From the NCBI GenBank assembly GCA_016927835.1, contig JAFGMA010000029.1, positions 1 through 51,052 on the forward strand: 51,052 nucleotides of DNA, given 5' to 3'. The number at the start of each line of letters is the position of its first letter. The stretch's first letter is position 1. Source of the stretch: Candidatus Zhuqueibacterota bacterium (GTDB taxonomy: Bacteria > Zhuqueibacterota > Zhuqueibacteria > Thermofontimicrobiales > Sulfurfontimicrobiaceae). The translations under genes and the position numbers were made by a program. A model generated the notes under the pieces. That model was not told where the DNA came from. It saw only the letters and a list, made by a program, of their open reading frames with translations, and made no database searches. Positions 9,034 through 19,200 of the stretch are shown piece by piece.

Positions 9034-9150
9034 ACTATAACACATTGCCATCTTTGCGCCTGCGAAAGGCTTCGATTCATGCCTTGCGCATGGTGCTCAA
9101 CTTCAAAACTAAATTTCAACGAACTGCAGACATCGCGCAGGCACAGCATC

Positions 9151-9188
9151 AAAAATCGGCACTCGAAAACGAATTGCCGATTTTTTTA
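9151..9188 (+). terminator. Rho-independent terminator of the arfB-HNH unit
   Basis: AAAAATCGGCA (9151-9161) pairs perfectly with TGCCGATTTTT (9175-9185); inside the loop TCG/CGA can add a short inner stem. A T run follows at 9181-9187. It lies about 120 bases after the HNH stop. Confidence 0.85.
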
Positions 9189-9404
9189 TTTATTAAGGTA
9201 TTTATGTTAATATCAGGAACAAATAACCGCGATCAGCGTTAAGTGAAATTTCGCAGGCTCCGCGTGCAAAAATCCAGGGGCAGGTCTGCACATAAGCGGC
9301 AAACTTATTCTGTTAATGGCAGCAAAAAATCTCTACGCGGCAACTTAATTCGGGAAACCGAATGATAAGAATTGGGACTTTAAACTTTTTCAGAAAGCAG
9401 TACA
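9189..9404. other. Leader region of the carbohydrate block
   Basis: No gene is seen. A short word GGGGCAGG(T/C) occurs here near 9278 and, in either orientation, in the intergenic DNA near 1725 and 11650. It could be an operator but three short matches are weak evidence. Confidence 0.3.
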
Positions 9405-11615
9405 ATGGAAAAACCAGCATTAAACAAGCAAACATATTTTCATGAAATTGAAAAATCAGTCCAAAAATTTTGGGACGGCTATCCTGCTTTTATCGACCAA
9501 TGGAAACGCAGTCAGCAGCAGACGAATCCCTGGGGCGTAAATCCACCGGGAATGCCGGCGTATCTGGCAGGCGCCCTGACATTTCTTTACGAGGAAACCG
9601 GCGAGCGTGCACATGCAGAGAATATCGCAGTGATCCTGAAAGATTTTGCAGAGCTTCCCCAATACTATCCGAAAGCCGCAACTGAAAAATTTATTCAATA
9701 TGAACATGGTGTTCCCGCCATACTGGATTTGTTCTCGGCGGGTCCGTTGCTCCGCGCTTACCTGGCTGTCCGTGATGCTGAAATCCTTGATACCGACTCG
9801 AAGGAAGCGATCGACAATTGCATCGCGGCGTCTGCTGATTTCATTTTTTATTTCCCGGAATGGGGAACGCACAACCGCGCGATATTGAGGGCGGAAACAC
9901 TGGCACTGGCGGCGCTCGCTGTTCCGCAACATGCGCATGCCCAACGTTGGCAGAAAATGGCAACCTACATCGGCTCCGACAGTTTGACCGGCTGGGAAAT
10001 TGAGGATACCACCGGCTACAGCCCAATCTGGCTGCTGGCGCTGTTTCGACACGCTATGGATACCGGGCAAACAGCGCTATTCGACTCACCCATTATCAAA
10101 TATTATATGCAGTATTATTATAAACTCACCACACCTCTCGGCATGATACCGGATTTCGGAGATACGGATTGGCGGGCTACGCTGTATCAACTTCGATTTG
10201 TCGCGATATTTGAAAAAGCAGCAGCGATCTATAAAGATCCGTGCTTGCGTTGGGCTGCGCAGGTGTATTATGAAAATGAGAAGCAGCGCACGGATATTTT
10301 TGATGTCTCAACCGCCGAAGTTTTGTGCAGTGCCTATCGCTGGATGGACGAATCGCTCACGCCCCGGCAACCCGACAGCCTCAGCCAGGACGTCCTCGAA
10401 GAAATTATCGGTAAAAAGATTGTTTTCAGAAATGGATGGAACAGAGATTCAACATACTTGCTTTTGAATTACCGCGACGAAGGCGACGGTGGGTGGATTC
10501 ACCGTGAATATTTGAGGCGGACGCTGTCAGTCGAAGAAGAAAAAATGACGCATGGTCATGCCGATGAAAACAGCATAGCCCTGCTGATGAACGCCGGTTC
10601 GGTGCTGCTCACCGATGCTGGTTATCGCGATAATTTGCCCAGCGGTCAATACGGTGCATTCCGCGCCGACTATTTTCACAATCGAATCGTCGCCAGAAAA
10701 AATAAGCGTGATGCGAAGCAGTCGATGCTCGAATTCGTTCATAATACCGGCGCGTATCGGCGGGTGAATACCACCAAAATCGATTTTCTCACCCTGCAGG
10801 ACGTCGATATGAGCCGGACGCGACTCGTCGACGAGGAACTGGGTTACCAATGGGATCGAAGCGTGTCGTATGTAAAAAACAAATCACTCTTCGTCATCGT
10901 TGACAGCCTCCAGGTGCTTCGCCCGGATTATTTCACTTTCACGAATTTTTGGCATGCACAGCAGATAAAAGCAGCCGGCAATCATTGCTATGAATTGTTG
11001 TACGATTCAATCAGCAGCCGAGGCACAACTTTTGAGTTGAACCAGAACCAGTCGCTTAACGTCAAATTCCTGGATATTGAATCCAAATCCGAGGGCATTG
11101 AATCGATTCGGCGGCAGTACCAGGATGAATTCGCACTGTACCAGACGATCACCAGCCAATACAAAGCCGGTGACTTCGAGCTTTTTATCACGCTTCTAAT
11201 CCCACATGATCGGGAAAAGAAAATTGATGATATCGCGCCGGCAATCAGAGTTATCAATTCATCCAAGCCATACCAGGCGGTTGGCGTCGAATTCAAGGAT
11301 CAAAACGAAACAACGTTTCTGTGCGTGAAATTGAATCTGGACATGGATATCGCCCGCGAAAATATCCGTCCGCGCTATCAATATGCTTTAGGCAAAGTTA
11401 CATACGATGATTTCGAAACAGACGCCTCATACCTATATGCAACCATTAGCGATAATCGGGTGAAATTTTCGGCTTCAAATGTACTTAAAGTGCTCTATCG
11501 CGGCAAGCCTCTGATGGAAGCGCTGCCAAACAGCTTCCCGCTTCAACCCGATGGCAATCCCGACCGTGTGAGCTATGCCAAATGGAGATGCTGGGAAGAT
11601 TCACTTAATTTGTAG
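9405..11615 (+). CDS. Heparinase II/III-like polysaccharide lyase family protein
   Basis: The product (736 aa) has no signal peptide, so it should act in the cytoplasm. Residues of about 20-320 look like the alpha/alpha-toroid of uronate-active lyases (TNPWGVNPPGMPAYLAGAL, then many amphipathic helices). Residues of about 340-640 match the heparinase II/III C-terminal beta-sandwich, with NYRDEGDGGWIHRE, the His-rich THGHADENS around residues 382-388, VLLTDAGYRD and YFHNRIVA. In the family such enzymes cleave uronic acid-containing polysaccharides by beta-elimination; the substrate cannot be read from the sequence. It is followed 83 bases later by a GH38 gene on the same strand. The cytoplasmic location suggests action on imported oligosaccharides. 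Alternative: a hydrolase that shares the fold. Confidence 0.75.
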   Translation: MEKPALNKQTYFHEIEKSVQKFWDGYPAFIDQWKRSQQQTNPWGVNPPGMPAYLAGALTFLYEETGERAHAENIAVILKDFAELPQYYPKAATEKFIQYEHGVPAILDLFSAGPLLRAYLAVRDAEILDTDSKEAIDNCIAASADFIFYFPEWGTHNRAILRAETLALAALAVPQHAHAQRWQKMATYIGSDSLTGWEIEDTTGYSPIWLLALFRHAMDTGQTALFDSPIIKYYMQYYYKLTTPLGMIPDFGDTDWRATLYQLRFVAIFEKAAAIYKDPCLRWAAQVYYENEKQRTDIFDVSTAEVLCSAYRWMDESLTPRQPDSLSQDVLEEIIGKKIVFRNGWNRDSTYLLLNYRDEGDGGWIHREYLRRTLSVEEEKMTHGHADENSIALLMNAGSVLLTDAGYRDNLPSGQYGAFRADYFHNRIVARKNKRDAKQSMLEFVHNTGAYRRVNTTKIDFLTLQDVDMSRTRLVDEELGYQWDRSVSYVKNKSLFVIVDSLQVLRPDYFTFTNFWHAQQIKAAGNHCYELLYDSISSRGTTFELNQNQSLNVKFLDIESKSEGIESIRRQYQDEFALYQTITSQYKAGDFELFITLLIPHDREKKIDDIAPAIRVINSSKPYQAVGVEFKDQNETTFLCVKLNLDMDIARENIRPRYQYALGKVTYDDFETDASYLYATISDNRVKFSASNVLKVLYRGKPLMEALPNSFPLQPDGNPDRVSYAKWRCWEDSLNL

Positions 11616-11698
11616 AATCAGAATTTTATATATCGCATAGCGCGTAAAGCCTGCCCCTTTACAATACGCTTCATAGACAACTACAAAGGAGAATGCGA

Positions 11699-14600
11699 AT
11701 GCCAAAATTCATGTCTTATACCAAACGGCAACTGCTTTCTGTGCTAAACACAATCAGAGATTCTATCTACACCGAAATCTGTAAACTGGAAATCACTGCC
11801 TTGTGCAGCAAAGAACCGCTGCCTTTTATGAATCGTGAAACAGGGGACAGGAGAAAGCTGGATATCGGTGATAAATGGGGCGATCTTTTCGATTGTGCCT
11901 GGTTTCGTTTTTCAGGCAAAATTCCACCATCCGCAGCCGGCAAACATGTTGTGCTGCTGATCGATGTGAACGGGGAGCTTTGCGTGTTCGATGGCGAAGG
12001 TGTCCCGGTTCGCGGATTGACCAATAAAGCCTCGGCTTATGATTTAAACCTGGGTGAGCCAGGAAAGCGGGTCTATCAAATCTCGGAATCTGCCAGGGGA
12101 AATGAAACCATCGAGCTCTGGGCGGATGGCGGCTGCAATGATCTATTCGGCAACCTGGTTGGCGACGGGCGAGTGAAACAAGCGGCGATCGCTGTTTGTA
12201 ACGATGAACTGCGCGCTTTGTATTATGATTTCGAAGTCTTGCTGGATTTTCTCAATGCGGCTCCCGAAGATTCAGTTCTTTCGCAACAGGTACTCATGGC
12301 TTTGAATGACGCTGCACATCAACTCCGCAACACCTCTCCTGAAGAGGTAAAACTTGCGCGCCAGACATTAGCCCCAATGCTCCAAAAACGCGGCGGCGAT
12401 CCATTGCTGAATATCAGTGCTGTGGGACATGCGCATATAGACCTGGCGTGGCTCTGGCCCGTGCGCGAAACCATCCGGAAGGGTGCGCGCACGTTTTCGA
12501 CCGCCCTGGACTTGATGAATCGCTACCCGGATTACATTTTCGGCGCCAGCCAGGCTCAATATTTTTTGTGGATGAAAATCCATTATCCGCCATTGTATGA
12601 AAAAATCAAACAAAAAATCCGCGAGGGCAGGATCGAGCCACAGGGAGCTATGTGGGTCGAAGCCGATACAAACGTTTCAGGAGGCGAGGCACTGGTGAGG
12701 CAAGTCCTGCAAGGCAAGCGCTTCTTCAAATCAGAATTCGGTGTGGAGATCAAATATTTGTGGTTGCCCGATGTGTTCGGCTATTCGGCAGCACTCCCCC
12801 AGATTCTGAAAAAATCCGGCGTTGACTATTTCACCACTCAAAAGCTGTCCTGGAACCAGATTAATACTTTTCCGCACCATTCGTTTCACTGGCAGGGTAT
12901 CGACGGTACGTCCGTTCTCACCCACATGCTTCCCGAAGAAACCTACAATAGCCCGGCAGCGCCGCGCTCGCTGCTTCGAATTGAGAAAAATTACAAAGAT
13001 AAAGATGTTTCGGAGCACTGCCTGCTCTTATTCGGAATCGGCGATGGCGGCGGCGGTCCCGGTGCCGAGCATCTGGAGCGATTAATGCGCCTGAAAAATT
13101 GGGCGGGATTGCCACCGGTTAAACAGGAGCGCGCCTGTGACTTTTTTGAAAAATGGAAAGCGGATGCGGATCAATTTCCGCGTTGGGTGGGAGAGCTTTA
13201 CCTCGAGCGCCACCAGGGCACTTTCACCACGCAGGCGCGAAACAAATGGTACAACCGCAAAATGGAACTCAGCCTGCGCGAATCGGAATGGACCTCGTTG
13301 GTCGCCATGCAACTGCGCCAACGAGAATATCCCGCTGAACAATTGGAAACCATCTGGCGCGAAGTGCTGTTGTACCAATTTCATGATATTCTTCCCGGTT
13401 CGTCGATCAAACGCGTTTATGATGAAAGCGTCGCGCGCTATAAAGCGATGCTGGCTGATCTCACTGACCTAGTGGCAAAAAACGATGCGGCGCTGGCAAC
13501 ACAAATCTATACATCTGACGTGCAGCGCCCGGTACTGGTTCAAAATTCGCTTTCATGGCACCGAACCGAATGGGTCCAAACCGATGAACATTGGCAGCAT
13601 GTAACGGTTCCTTCAATGGGATATGCGGTGATCGATGCGGATAATGCCACAATCGATTTCCCGCCCGTGAAGGCTGCTTCAGATTCACTGGAAAATGATT
13701 GCTTCCGGGTAAATTTCGATGCAACCGGTGCAATTAGCTCGATCATGGACAAAGAGCATCAGCGCGAGATTCTGTCCGGCAATCAACCGGCAAATCGCCT
13801 GGCAGTTTATGTCGACAAGGGCAACGCCTGGGATATTCCGATGGATTATGCTGATAAGACACCGCAATACATGCAACTCATCTCCGCTGAAGCCTATACC
13901 GATGGTCCCCGGGCTGTTATGAAGCAGACGTATCGACTGGGCTATTCTGAACTGGTTCAGGAAATCGTGCTCACTGCCGGAAGCCGCAGAATCGATTTCA
14001 GCACGCGGCTCAGTTGGCGAGAGACTGCCTCGATGCTCAGAACGAGTTTCCCGGTCGCGATTCATGCCGATGAAGCTACCTTCGAAATCCAGTTCGGTAC
14101 CCTTCGCCGGGCAACCCATCGCAACACAACCTGGGAGTTGGCAAAGGACGAAGTTCCGGCGCAAAAATGGGTGGACTTGTCCCAGGGCGATTACGGGATT
14201 GCGCTGTTGAACGATTCAAAATACGGATACAAAGTTAAAGGCAATGTACTCGATCTCAACTTGCTGCGCAGCGTTCCGCATACGGGTCCACGGCTGGTTG
14301 AGGATGATGACGTCAAACCGGGTGAGCCGCATCATTATTATACGGATCAATGCGATCATATTTTTACATACTCACTTTATCCGCATCCGGGCGACCACAT
14401 CGAAGGCGGCGTGGCAAAAGCAGCGTATGAATTGAATGTCCCCCTGAGGGTGACCGCGATGGAATCAAATTCAGGAACCTTGCCGATGAGCGCCTCTTTC
14501 ATCGAAATCGATGCGGAAAATATCATCATCGAGGCGGTCAAAAAAGCAGAAGTCAGCGATGCGATGATCCTCCGCCTGTATGAATCGCACCATCGCGGTA

Positions 14601-14758
14601 CGAGCGCCAGAATCCGGTTCCGGGACGCAGTTAAACGCATCGAGGAAGTCAACCTGATGGAAGAATCGTTGCAATCGCTGGACACGGAAGATGCGCATAC
14701 GGTGAGTTTGCCGTTCAAACCGTTTGAAATCAAAACGCTTAGAATTGAGATTCAGTGA
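11699..14758 (+). CDS. Alpha-mannosidase, glycoside hydrolase family 38
   Basis: The 1019-residue product matches bacterial GH38 retaining alpha-mannosidases in length and order: N-terminal beta-domain, catalytic beta/alpha barrel (about residues 235-500), three-helix bundle, C-terminal beta-sandwiches. GHAHIDLAWLWP around residue 242-253 gives the zinc-binding His and Asp, WLPDVFGYSAALP gives the catalytic nucleophile Asp358, and GAMWVEADTNVSGGEALVRQ and LERHQGTFTTQ are further family motifs. There is no signal peptide. AAAGGAG is 7 nt before the ATG at 11699, whereas the ATG at 11693 is too close, so I take 11699. The gene lies between a heparinase-like and a propeller glycosidase-like gene on the same strand, probably one transcript for degrading a mannose-containing glycan. 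Confidence 0.93.
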   Translation: MPKFMSYTKRQLLSVLNTIRDSIYTEICKLEITALCSKEPLPFMNRETGDRRKLDIGDKWGDLFDCAWFRFSGKIPPSAAGKHVVLLIDVNGELCVFDGEGVPVRGLTNKASAYDLNLGEPGKRVYQISESARGNETIELWADGGCNDLFGNLVGDGRVKQAAIAVCNDELRALYYDFEVLLDFLNAAPEDSVLSQQVLMALNDAAHQLRNTSPEEVKLARQTLAPMLQKRGGDPLLNISAVGHAHIDLAWLWPVRETIRKGARTFSTALDLMNRYPDYIFGASQAQYFLWMKIHYPPLYEKIKQKIREGRIEPQGAMWVEADTNVSGGEALVRQVLQGKRFFKSEFGVEIKYLWLPDVFGYSAALPQILKKSGVDYFTTQKLSWNQINTFPHHSFHWQGIDGTSVLTHMLPEETYNSPAAPRSLLRIEKNYKDKDVSEHCLLLFGIGDGGGGPGAEHLERLMRLKNWAGLPPVKQERACDFFEKWKADADQFPRWVGELYLERHQGTFTTQARNKWYNRKMELSLRESEWTSLVAMQLRQREYPAEQLETIWREVLLYQFHDILPGSSIKRVYDESVARYKAMLADLTDLVAKNDAALATQIYTSDVQRPVLVQNSLSWHRTEWVQTDEHWQHVTVPSMGYAVIDADNATIDFPPVKAASDSLENDCFRVNFDATGAISSIMDKEHQREILSGNQPANRLAVYVDKGNAWDIPMDYADKTPQYMQLISAEAYTDGPRAVMKQTYRLGYSELVQEIVLTAGSRRIDFSTRLSWRETASMLRTSFPVAIHADEATFEIQFGTLRRATHRNTTWELAKDEVPAQKWVDLSQGDYGIALLNDSKYGYKVKGNVLDLNLLRSVPHTGPRLVEDDDVKPGEPHHYYTDQCDHIFTYSLYPHPGDHIEGGVAKAAYELNVPLRVTAMESNSGTLPMSASFIEIDAENIIIEAVKKAEVSDAMILRLYESHHRGTSARIRFRDAVKRIEEVNLMEESLQSLDTEDAHTVSLPFKPFEIKTLRIEIQ

Positions 14759-14824
14759 GTTTTTGCTGGATCGAGTTCAATTGCGTAAAAAATCGGCGCG
14801 AACCTGAACCTACAGGAGAATTTT

Positions 14825-16237
14825 ATGATCCTCCAAATTATATCATTATCAGCCCTGGGATTTTTGGTCTGTAGTGCGCTGCTCGATGCTGCTCCTCCCC
14901 ACCCTCTACCTGAAAAATACCTGCTTTTGGACTCTCGAATTGTTGATGCAACGGAAAACGTCCGATTACGTCTCGGTAAGGTAATCAAGCATCCGGCAAA
15001 TCCCTTATTTGCAGAAGACAAACCGTGGGAAGTGCGCTTCGACAATTTATATCCCAATGTAATTTATGACGCAGACGAAAAGCTCTACAAATGCTGGTAC
15101 AGCCCGTTTATCGTCGATGTCGCAACCGCTGAAACGCCGCCGGAAGCGCGGGCGAATTGCCGCTACCAACCGCGCGAACGGGAGATGGCAATTTGCTACG
15201 CCACTTCACGCGACGGTCTCCACTGGGAGAAACCGAATTTGGGTGTGATCGAATTCAACGGCAGCCGACAAAATAACATTGTGATGCGACTGCCTCACGG
15301 TGCCGGCGTTTTTCAAGACAAGCACGATCCCGATCCCTCGCGACAATACAAAGCAATATTCAAATACCAGGGAGACATGGCGGTAGCATTTTCAGCGGAT
15401 GGCGTGCGCTGGAGCCAGCCCATTTCCTGCCCCGCGATGAATGCCGTGGGCGATACGCATAATAATGCATTCTGGTCGGAAAGCCAACAGCAATATGTCG
15501 GCATCACACGTTTGTGGGATCATCGGCGCGGGATTCGTCAGGTTGGGCGCTCCGAATCACCAGATTTTATGAATTGGACGCCAGCGAGTGTTATTTTGGA
15601 AGGATTGGAGCCGCATCTTCAAACATATACCATGCCGGTATTTCAATGCTCCGGCATTTACATCGGCTTGCTGATGATTTTCAACACACAAACCGATCGC
15701 GTCCACTGCGAACTCACCTGGAGTCCCGACACGCGACAATGGCATCGCATCGCGCCCGGGGAAGCTTTCATCCCGAATGGCATTGAAAAAGGTGCGTATG
15801 ATTGGGGGTGCGTTTACGCGGCAGCATATCCGGTCTTTTTGCGGGAAGAAATTCGCCTGTACTATGGTGCCAGCAATGGTCCGCACACCAACTGGCGCGA
15901 TGGTTTTCTGGCACTGGCAACTCTCCGCCCCGATGGATTCGCCGGCGCGCAGCCCGTTTCGAATACGATGCCGGGAATCGTGACGACAATCCCGATATCC
16001 TGCAGCGGAAAGCATTTGCACATCACCGCAGACATGCACGATGGAGCCGTTCGCGCAGAAATTTTGGATGCCCGGGGATATGCCCTGGCGGATTGCCTGC
16101 CGATAACCAAATCCTGCACCAACCAAAAAATCGGCTGGCGTTCGGGCGCAGATTTGCATCCATTCTTCGGCAAAGCGGTGAAAATCAAATTTGAAGTGAG
16201 AAATGCAACCCTGTATTCATTCTCCTTCTCCGATTGA
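14825..16237 (+). CDS. Exported five-bladed-propeller glycosidase-like protein (GH32/43/130 type)
   Basis: The 470-residue product begins with a hydrophobic signal peptide (residues 1-22, likely cut after LDA). The rest shows the alternating strand pattern of five-bladed propeller glycosidases. Cues are GKVIKHPANPLFAED, NLYPNVIYDADEKLYKCWYS, ICYATSRDGLHWEKPNLG, FWSESQQQYVGITR, VGRSESPDFMNWTP and IRLYYGASNGPHTNWRDGFL, repeated 'partial view of a trace plus -RDG-W' units seen in GH32, GH43 and GH130-like proteins. I cannot assign the family or the catalytic acids. AGGAG sits 7 nt before the ATG. It is 66 bases downstream of the GH38 gene and converges with the divergent GH38-like gene (15-base gap). 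Confidence 0.7.
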   Translation: MILQIISLSALGFLVCSALLDAAPPHPLPEKYLLLDSRIVDATENVRLRLGKVIKHPANPLFAEDKPWEVRFDNLYPNVIYDADEKLYKCWYSPFIVDVATAETPPEARANCRYQPREREMAICYATSRDGLHWEKPNLGVIEFNGSRQNNIVMRLPHGAGVFQDKHDPDPSRQYKAIFKYQGDMAVAFSADGVRWSQPISCPAMNAVGDTHNNAFWSESQQQYVGITRLWDHRRGIRQVGRSESPDFMNWTPASVILEGLEPHLQTYTMPVFQCSGIYIGLLMIFNTQTDRVHCELTWSPDTRQWHRIAPGEAFIPNGIEKGAYDWGCVYAAAYPVFLREEIRLYYGASNGPHTNWRDGFLALATLRPDGFAGAQPVSNTMPGIVTTIPISCSGKHLHITADMHDGAVRAEILDARGYALADCLPITKSCTNQKIGWRSGADLHPFFGKAVKIKFEVRNATLYSFSFSD

Positions 16238-16252
16238 TGTGGAATGCTGCTA

Positions 16253-19200
16253 TCATTTGCGCACACGGAGCGTTTTAATCTCCCAGGGATTGAGTCGAAT
16301 TGCGCCGTTTGTCACCCGACTATTCGGCGCCGGCTCTCCCAGATGATTCACTTCCTCAATATCCTGAATTGATTCCTCAAATCGGAGCACACAATCGGTC
16401 GCAGTACCGGTTGTCTCCGCAACGCGCACCAGAAAGTCTGCACCGGGCAGCGCTATCACTGATGTCGCAATCACATTTTCCGCATCGATCGCGAAAGATG
16501 AACTGGTTTTATCGAAAGTGAAAGTTTCCGCAACCGGGATCAACAGAGGCTGAAATTGGAATTCGGCGATTCGACGGAAAATCAGCGCTTCCGAATCGAC
16601 ATATTCTATGGCATTCCGGAAGATGCGCTGTTCTTCGCGGGAGTGCAAAAACACGTTCGATAGTTCCGAATTGCGCCAAATATAGTGCTGATTTCCCTGG
16701 TTATGAAAAATAAGGCACCCGTCGCTCCCCAAAACCACCGCCGCATCGACTGATTGAAATTTTTCCTGCCCGGGATTTTCCAATACGTTCAAATATATTT
16801 TTTTCACGCTGTTCCAACTTTCTGCCAAACACGCTGCGCCCTGAATCGAGGCTGTCCATTGATCGTCGGGTTTATGATACATTTTCGAGAAGGGCGCATC
16901 GAATCGTTCGAGGTGTTCGAAAAAAGCATCGCCTGGAGAAAGCCGGGTCTCGAAATCGATCCTGCGGCTGTTTTTTGCCAGCACTACTTTGACATGGAAA
17001 TACGCAACTGGCAAATCATCCGGCAATCTTAATTGCCCTTTCAATTCGACTTTGGTGGCACCTTCGCTCTCATAAAAATCGGCTGAAAGTAAAATCTGGT
17101 TCGCATTTGTATAGCGAAATTGCATGCCGCCCCTGCTTAAAATATCTCGCCCGGTCGCTTTATTGGCTATGCGACTGATTCTTCCCGCATCTGAATCGAT
17201 TTCGACGCGCCAGCAATCATTTTCAATGTAAATTTCGTGTCCTCGTTCCCAACGGGGAGTTTCGATGCGCTTCACAGTCGCTGCCATTGGAGGGAGGTCA
17301 TGCAGGGCAATCTCCAAATTTTGCTCCGACAAATGATCGGGCAGATCTTTTATGTGAATCATCTTGCAAGATCCTGATTGTTGAATTCGCCAGGGCAGCG
17401 GATTGAAAACGAGCATACGACTCGATTGCACCCCCGGATTGCTGCTTTCGCCGTAGAGCGTGCGCATAAAATCCAAATAGTGATGGAGCAAGTTCTGATA
17501 GGCTTCGGTGACTAATTTTGCGCCGATTTCTACTTCAGTGTATCGCCGACCCGGTCCTTGCACGCCGCGGTATTCCCGCGAATGTCCGCCCACAGTCGTC
17601 TGTGGTACGCAGAATGAATCGTGATTCTGGAAAGCGCACAGGATCTTCCAATCGGCATCAATCTGCTTCCGGCATGTCGCTTTCATTTGAGCATCCGCAT
17701 TTGTCCCCGCCAGGTGCGATTCAAGGATTCTGAGCAGATTTTCAGTCCGCGCGCAAAGATTGAGGGAGCTGTAAAACGAACCGCCCCAGCCGTATTGCGA
17801 AAAAATGGTATACTGATAATCCGTTAATTTATATGACCGTGATTCGGACGGCGTACCAATTCGTTCGGGAAGCTGATTCATGGTGACAAATTCGCCAAGG
17901 ACACCCCCGTAAGTCGCCGCGCGAATGACATCCTCGCGGAACGGCGGACACCAGAACAGGTCCAGGAAATTGCTGTAAATACCTGTGGAAACGCCATGCT
18001 TTTTTGTCTGGTGGAAAAAATTAGCCAGATGCAGAAAGAAGTCCACCGGATGATGTTCGTCATCGGCAGCGGTGGAAGTGACAGCCGGAATAGCGGCGCC
18101 ATCCAGCCCTTTCCATGAAATCAGCGGAACATTCTCTTTGGGCGTAGCTCCCCAGTTTTGCGTTCGGTGCAGCACGGTTTCGAAGCCGGCTCCTTGCAAT
18201 ATTCCCGGATGCTGCGGCGTGAATCCGAATTCCTGGCGCACATGATGGCGCACGGTTCTGCCGAAGAGCGCACGAGAAACCAATTGCCCGTAAATATACT
18301 GCCGCAGGTTGGACTCGATCGAACACAATTCCGGGTATTGCTGTCCGTACGATCCATCCACAATTTCCATCCTGCCCTGATCCCAATGCGATTTCAGCTT
18401 GCGATAGAACTCTGGGTTTCGCCGGGCAACTTCTTCGTGAGTGGACATGCCAATTTGCAGATTGAAGCGGTAATCGAACCGTTCGGCGTAATCCAGGTAC
18501 ATTTGAATGTACTTGTTGGATTTTTCAGGATAATCGTATTCGGCAAAACCGTAATCTTTGTATGTAATTCCGCCGTGGATGCCATCGATAAAATATCGTT
18601 TGAATGGAAAGAGCGCATCCAGTTGTTTTTTAACATATTGAAAAAGCTCCTTCAATTCGCTGCGCGCCTCGTTTTCATCTTGATTTTGGATAAATCGCTG
18701 CGCTGCGGCGTGCACCATGCGAGGAATCGGATCATCAGCCGGCGATTCTCCTTCGAGGTGGTATGCCTGGTGCAGCGTTCGGTGGCAGAACCCGAGCGAC
18801 TGGAAATCGCGCCGAATCTCGAATGAGCGCTGCATGAATTGCGTTTCATCCGCACTCAGCGGTTCACCCAACAGGCTGCGGACGGCGCCAATGAATGCGC
18901 GGAGAAATTGCCCAACGAATCCATCCGCGCCGATCTCTGAGTAGTCCTGGCGATAAAGTTCGAATGCATGCACGGCATCGGTCGCTGTCCAGACGATATT
19001 TTTAAAGTGAACCATATCCTGCCATTCACCGATCTTTGAGTAGCATTTCGCCGCAGCCGGTATATGTTTCAGCGTTTCGAAGGAGATGCCCTGCGGATAT
19101 TGCCAGCGCTCCGCATTTTCGCCGATAGTCCATGTTTCGCAATTGGACAGGAACCTGTCTTCGGATTCGATCGCTGATAATTCAAGGTGAAATCGCAATT

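Noticed and set aside
9030..9242. 70-codon frame after the HNH gene
   Set aside because: It contains the terminator at 9151-9188 and has no start signal of its own.
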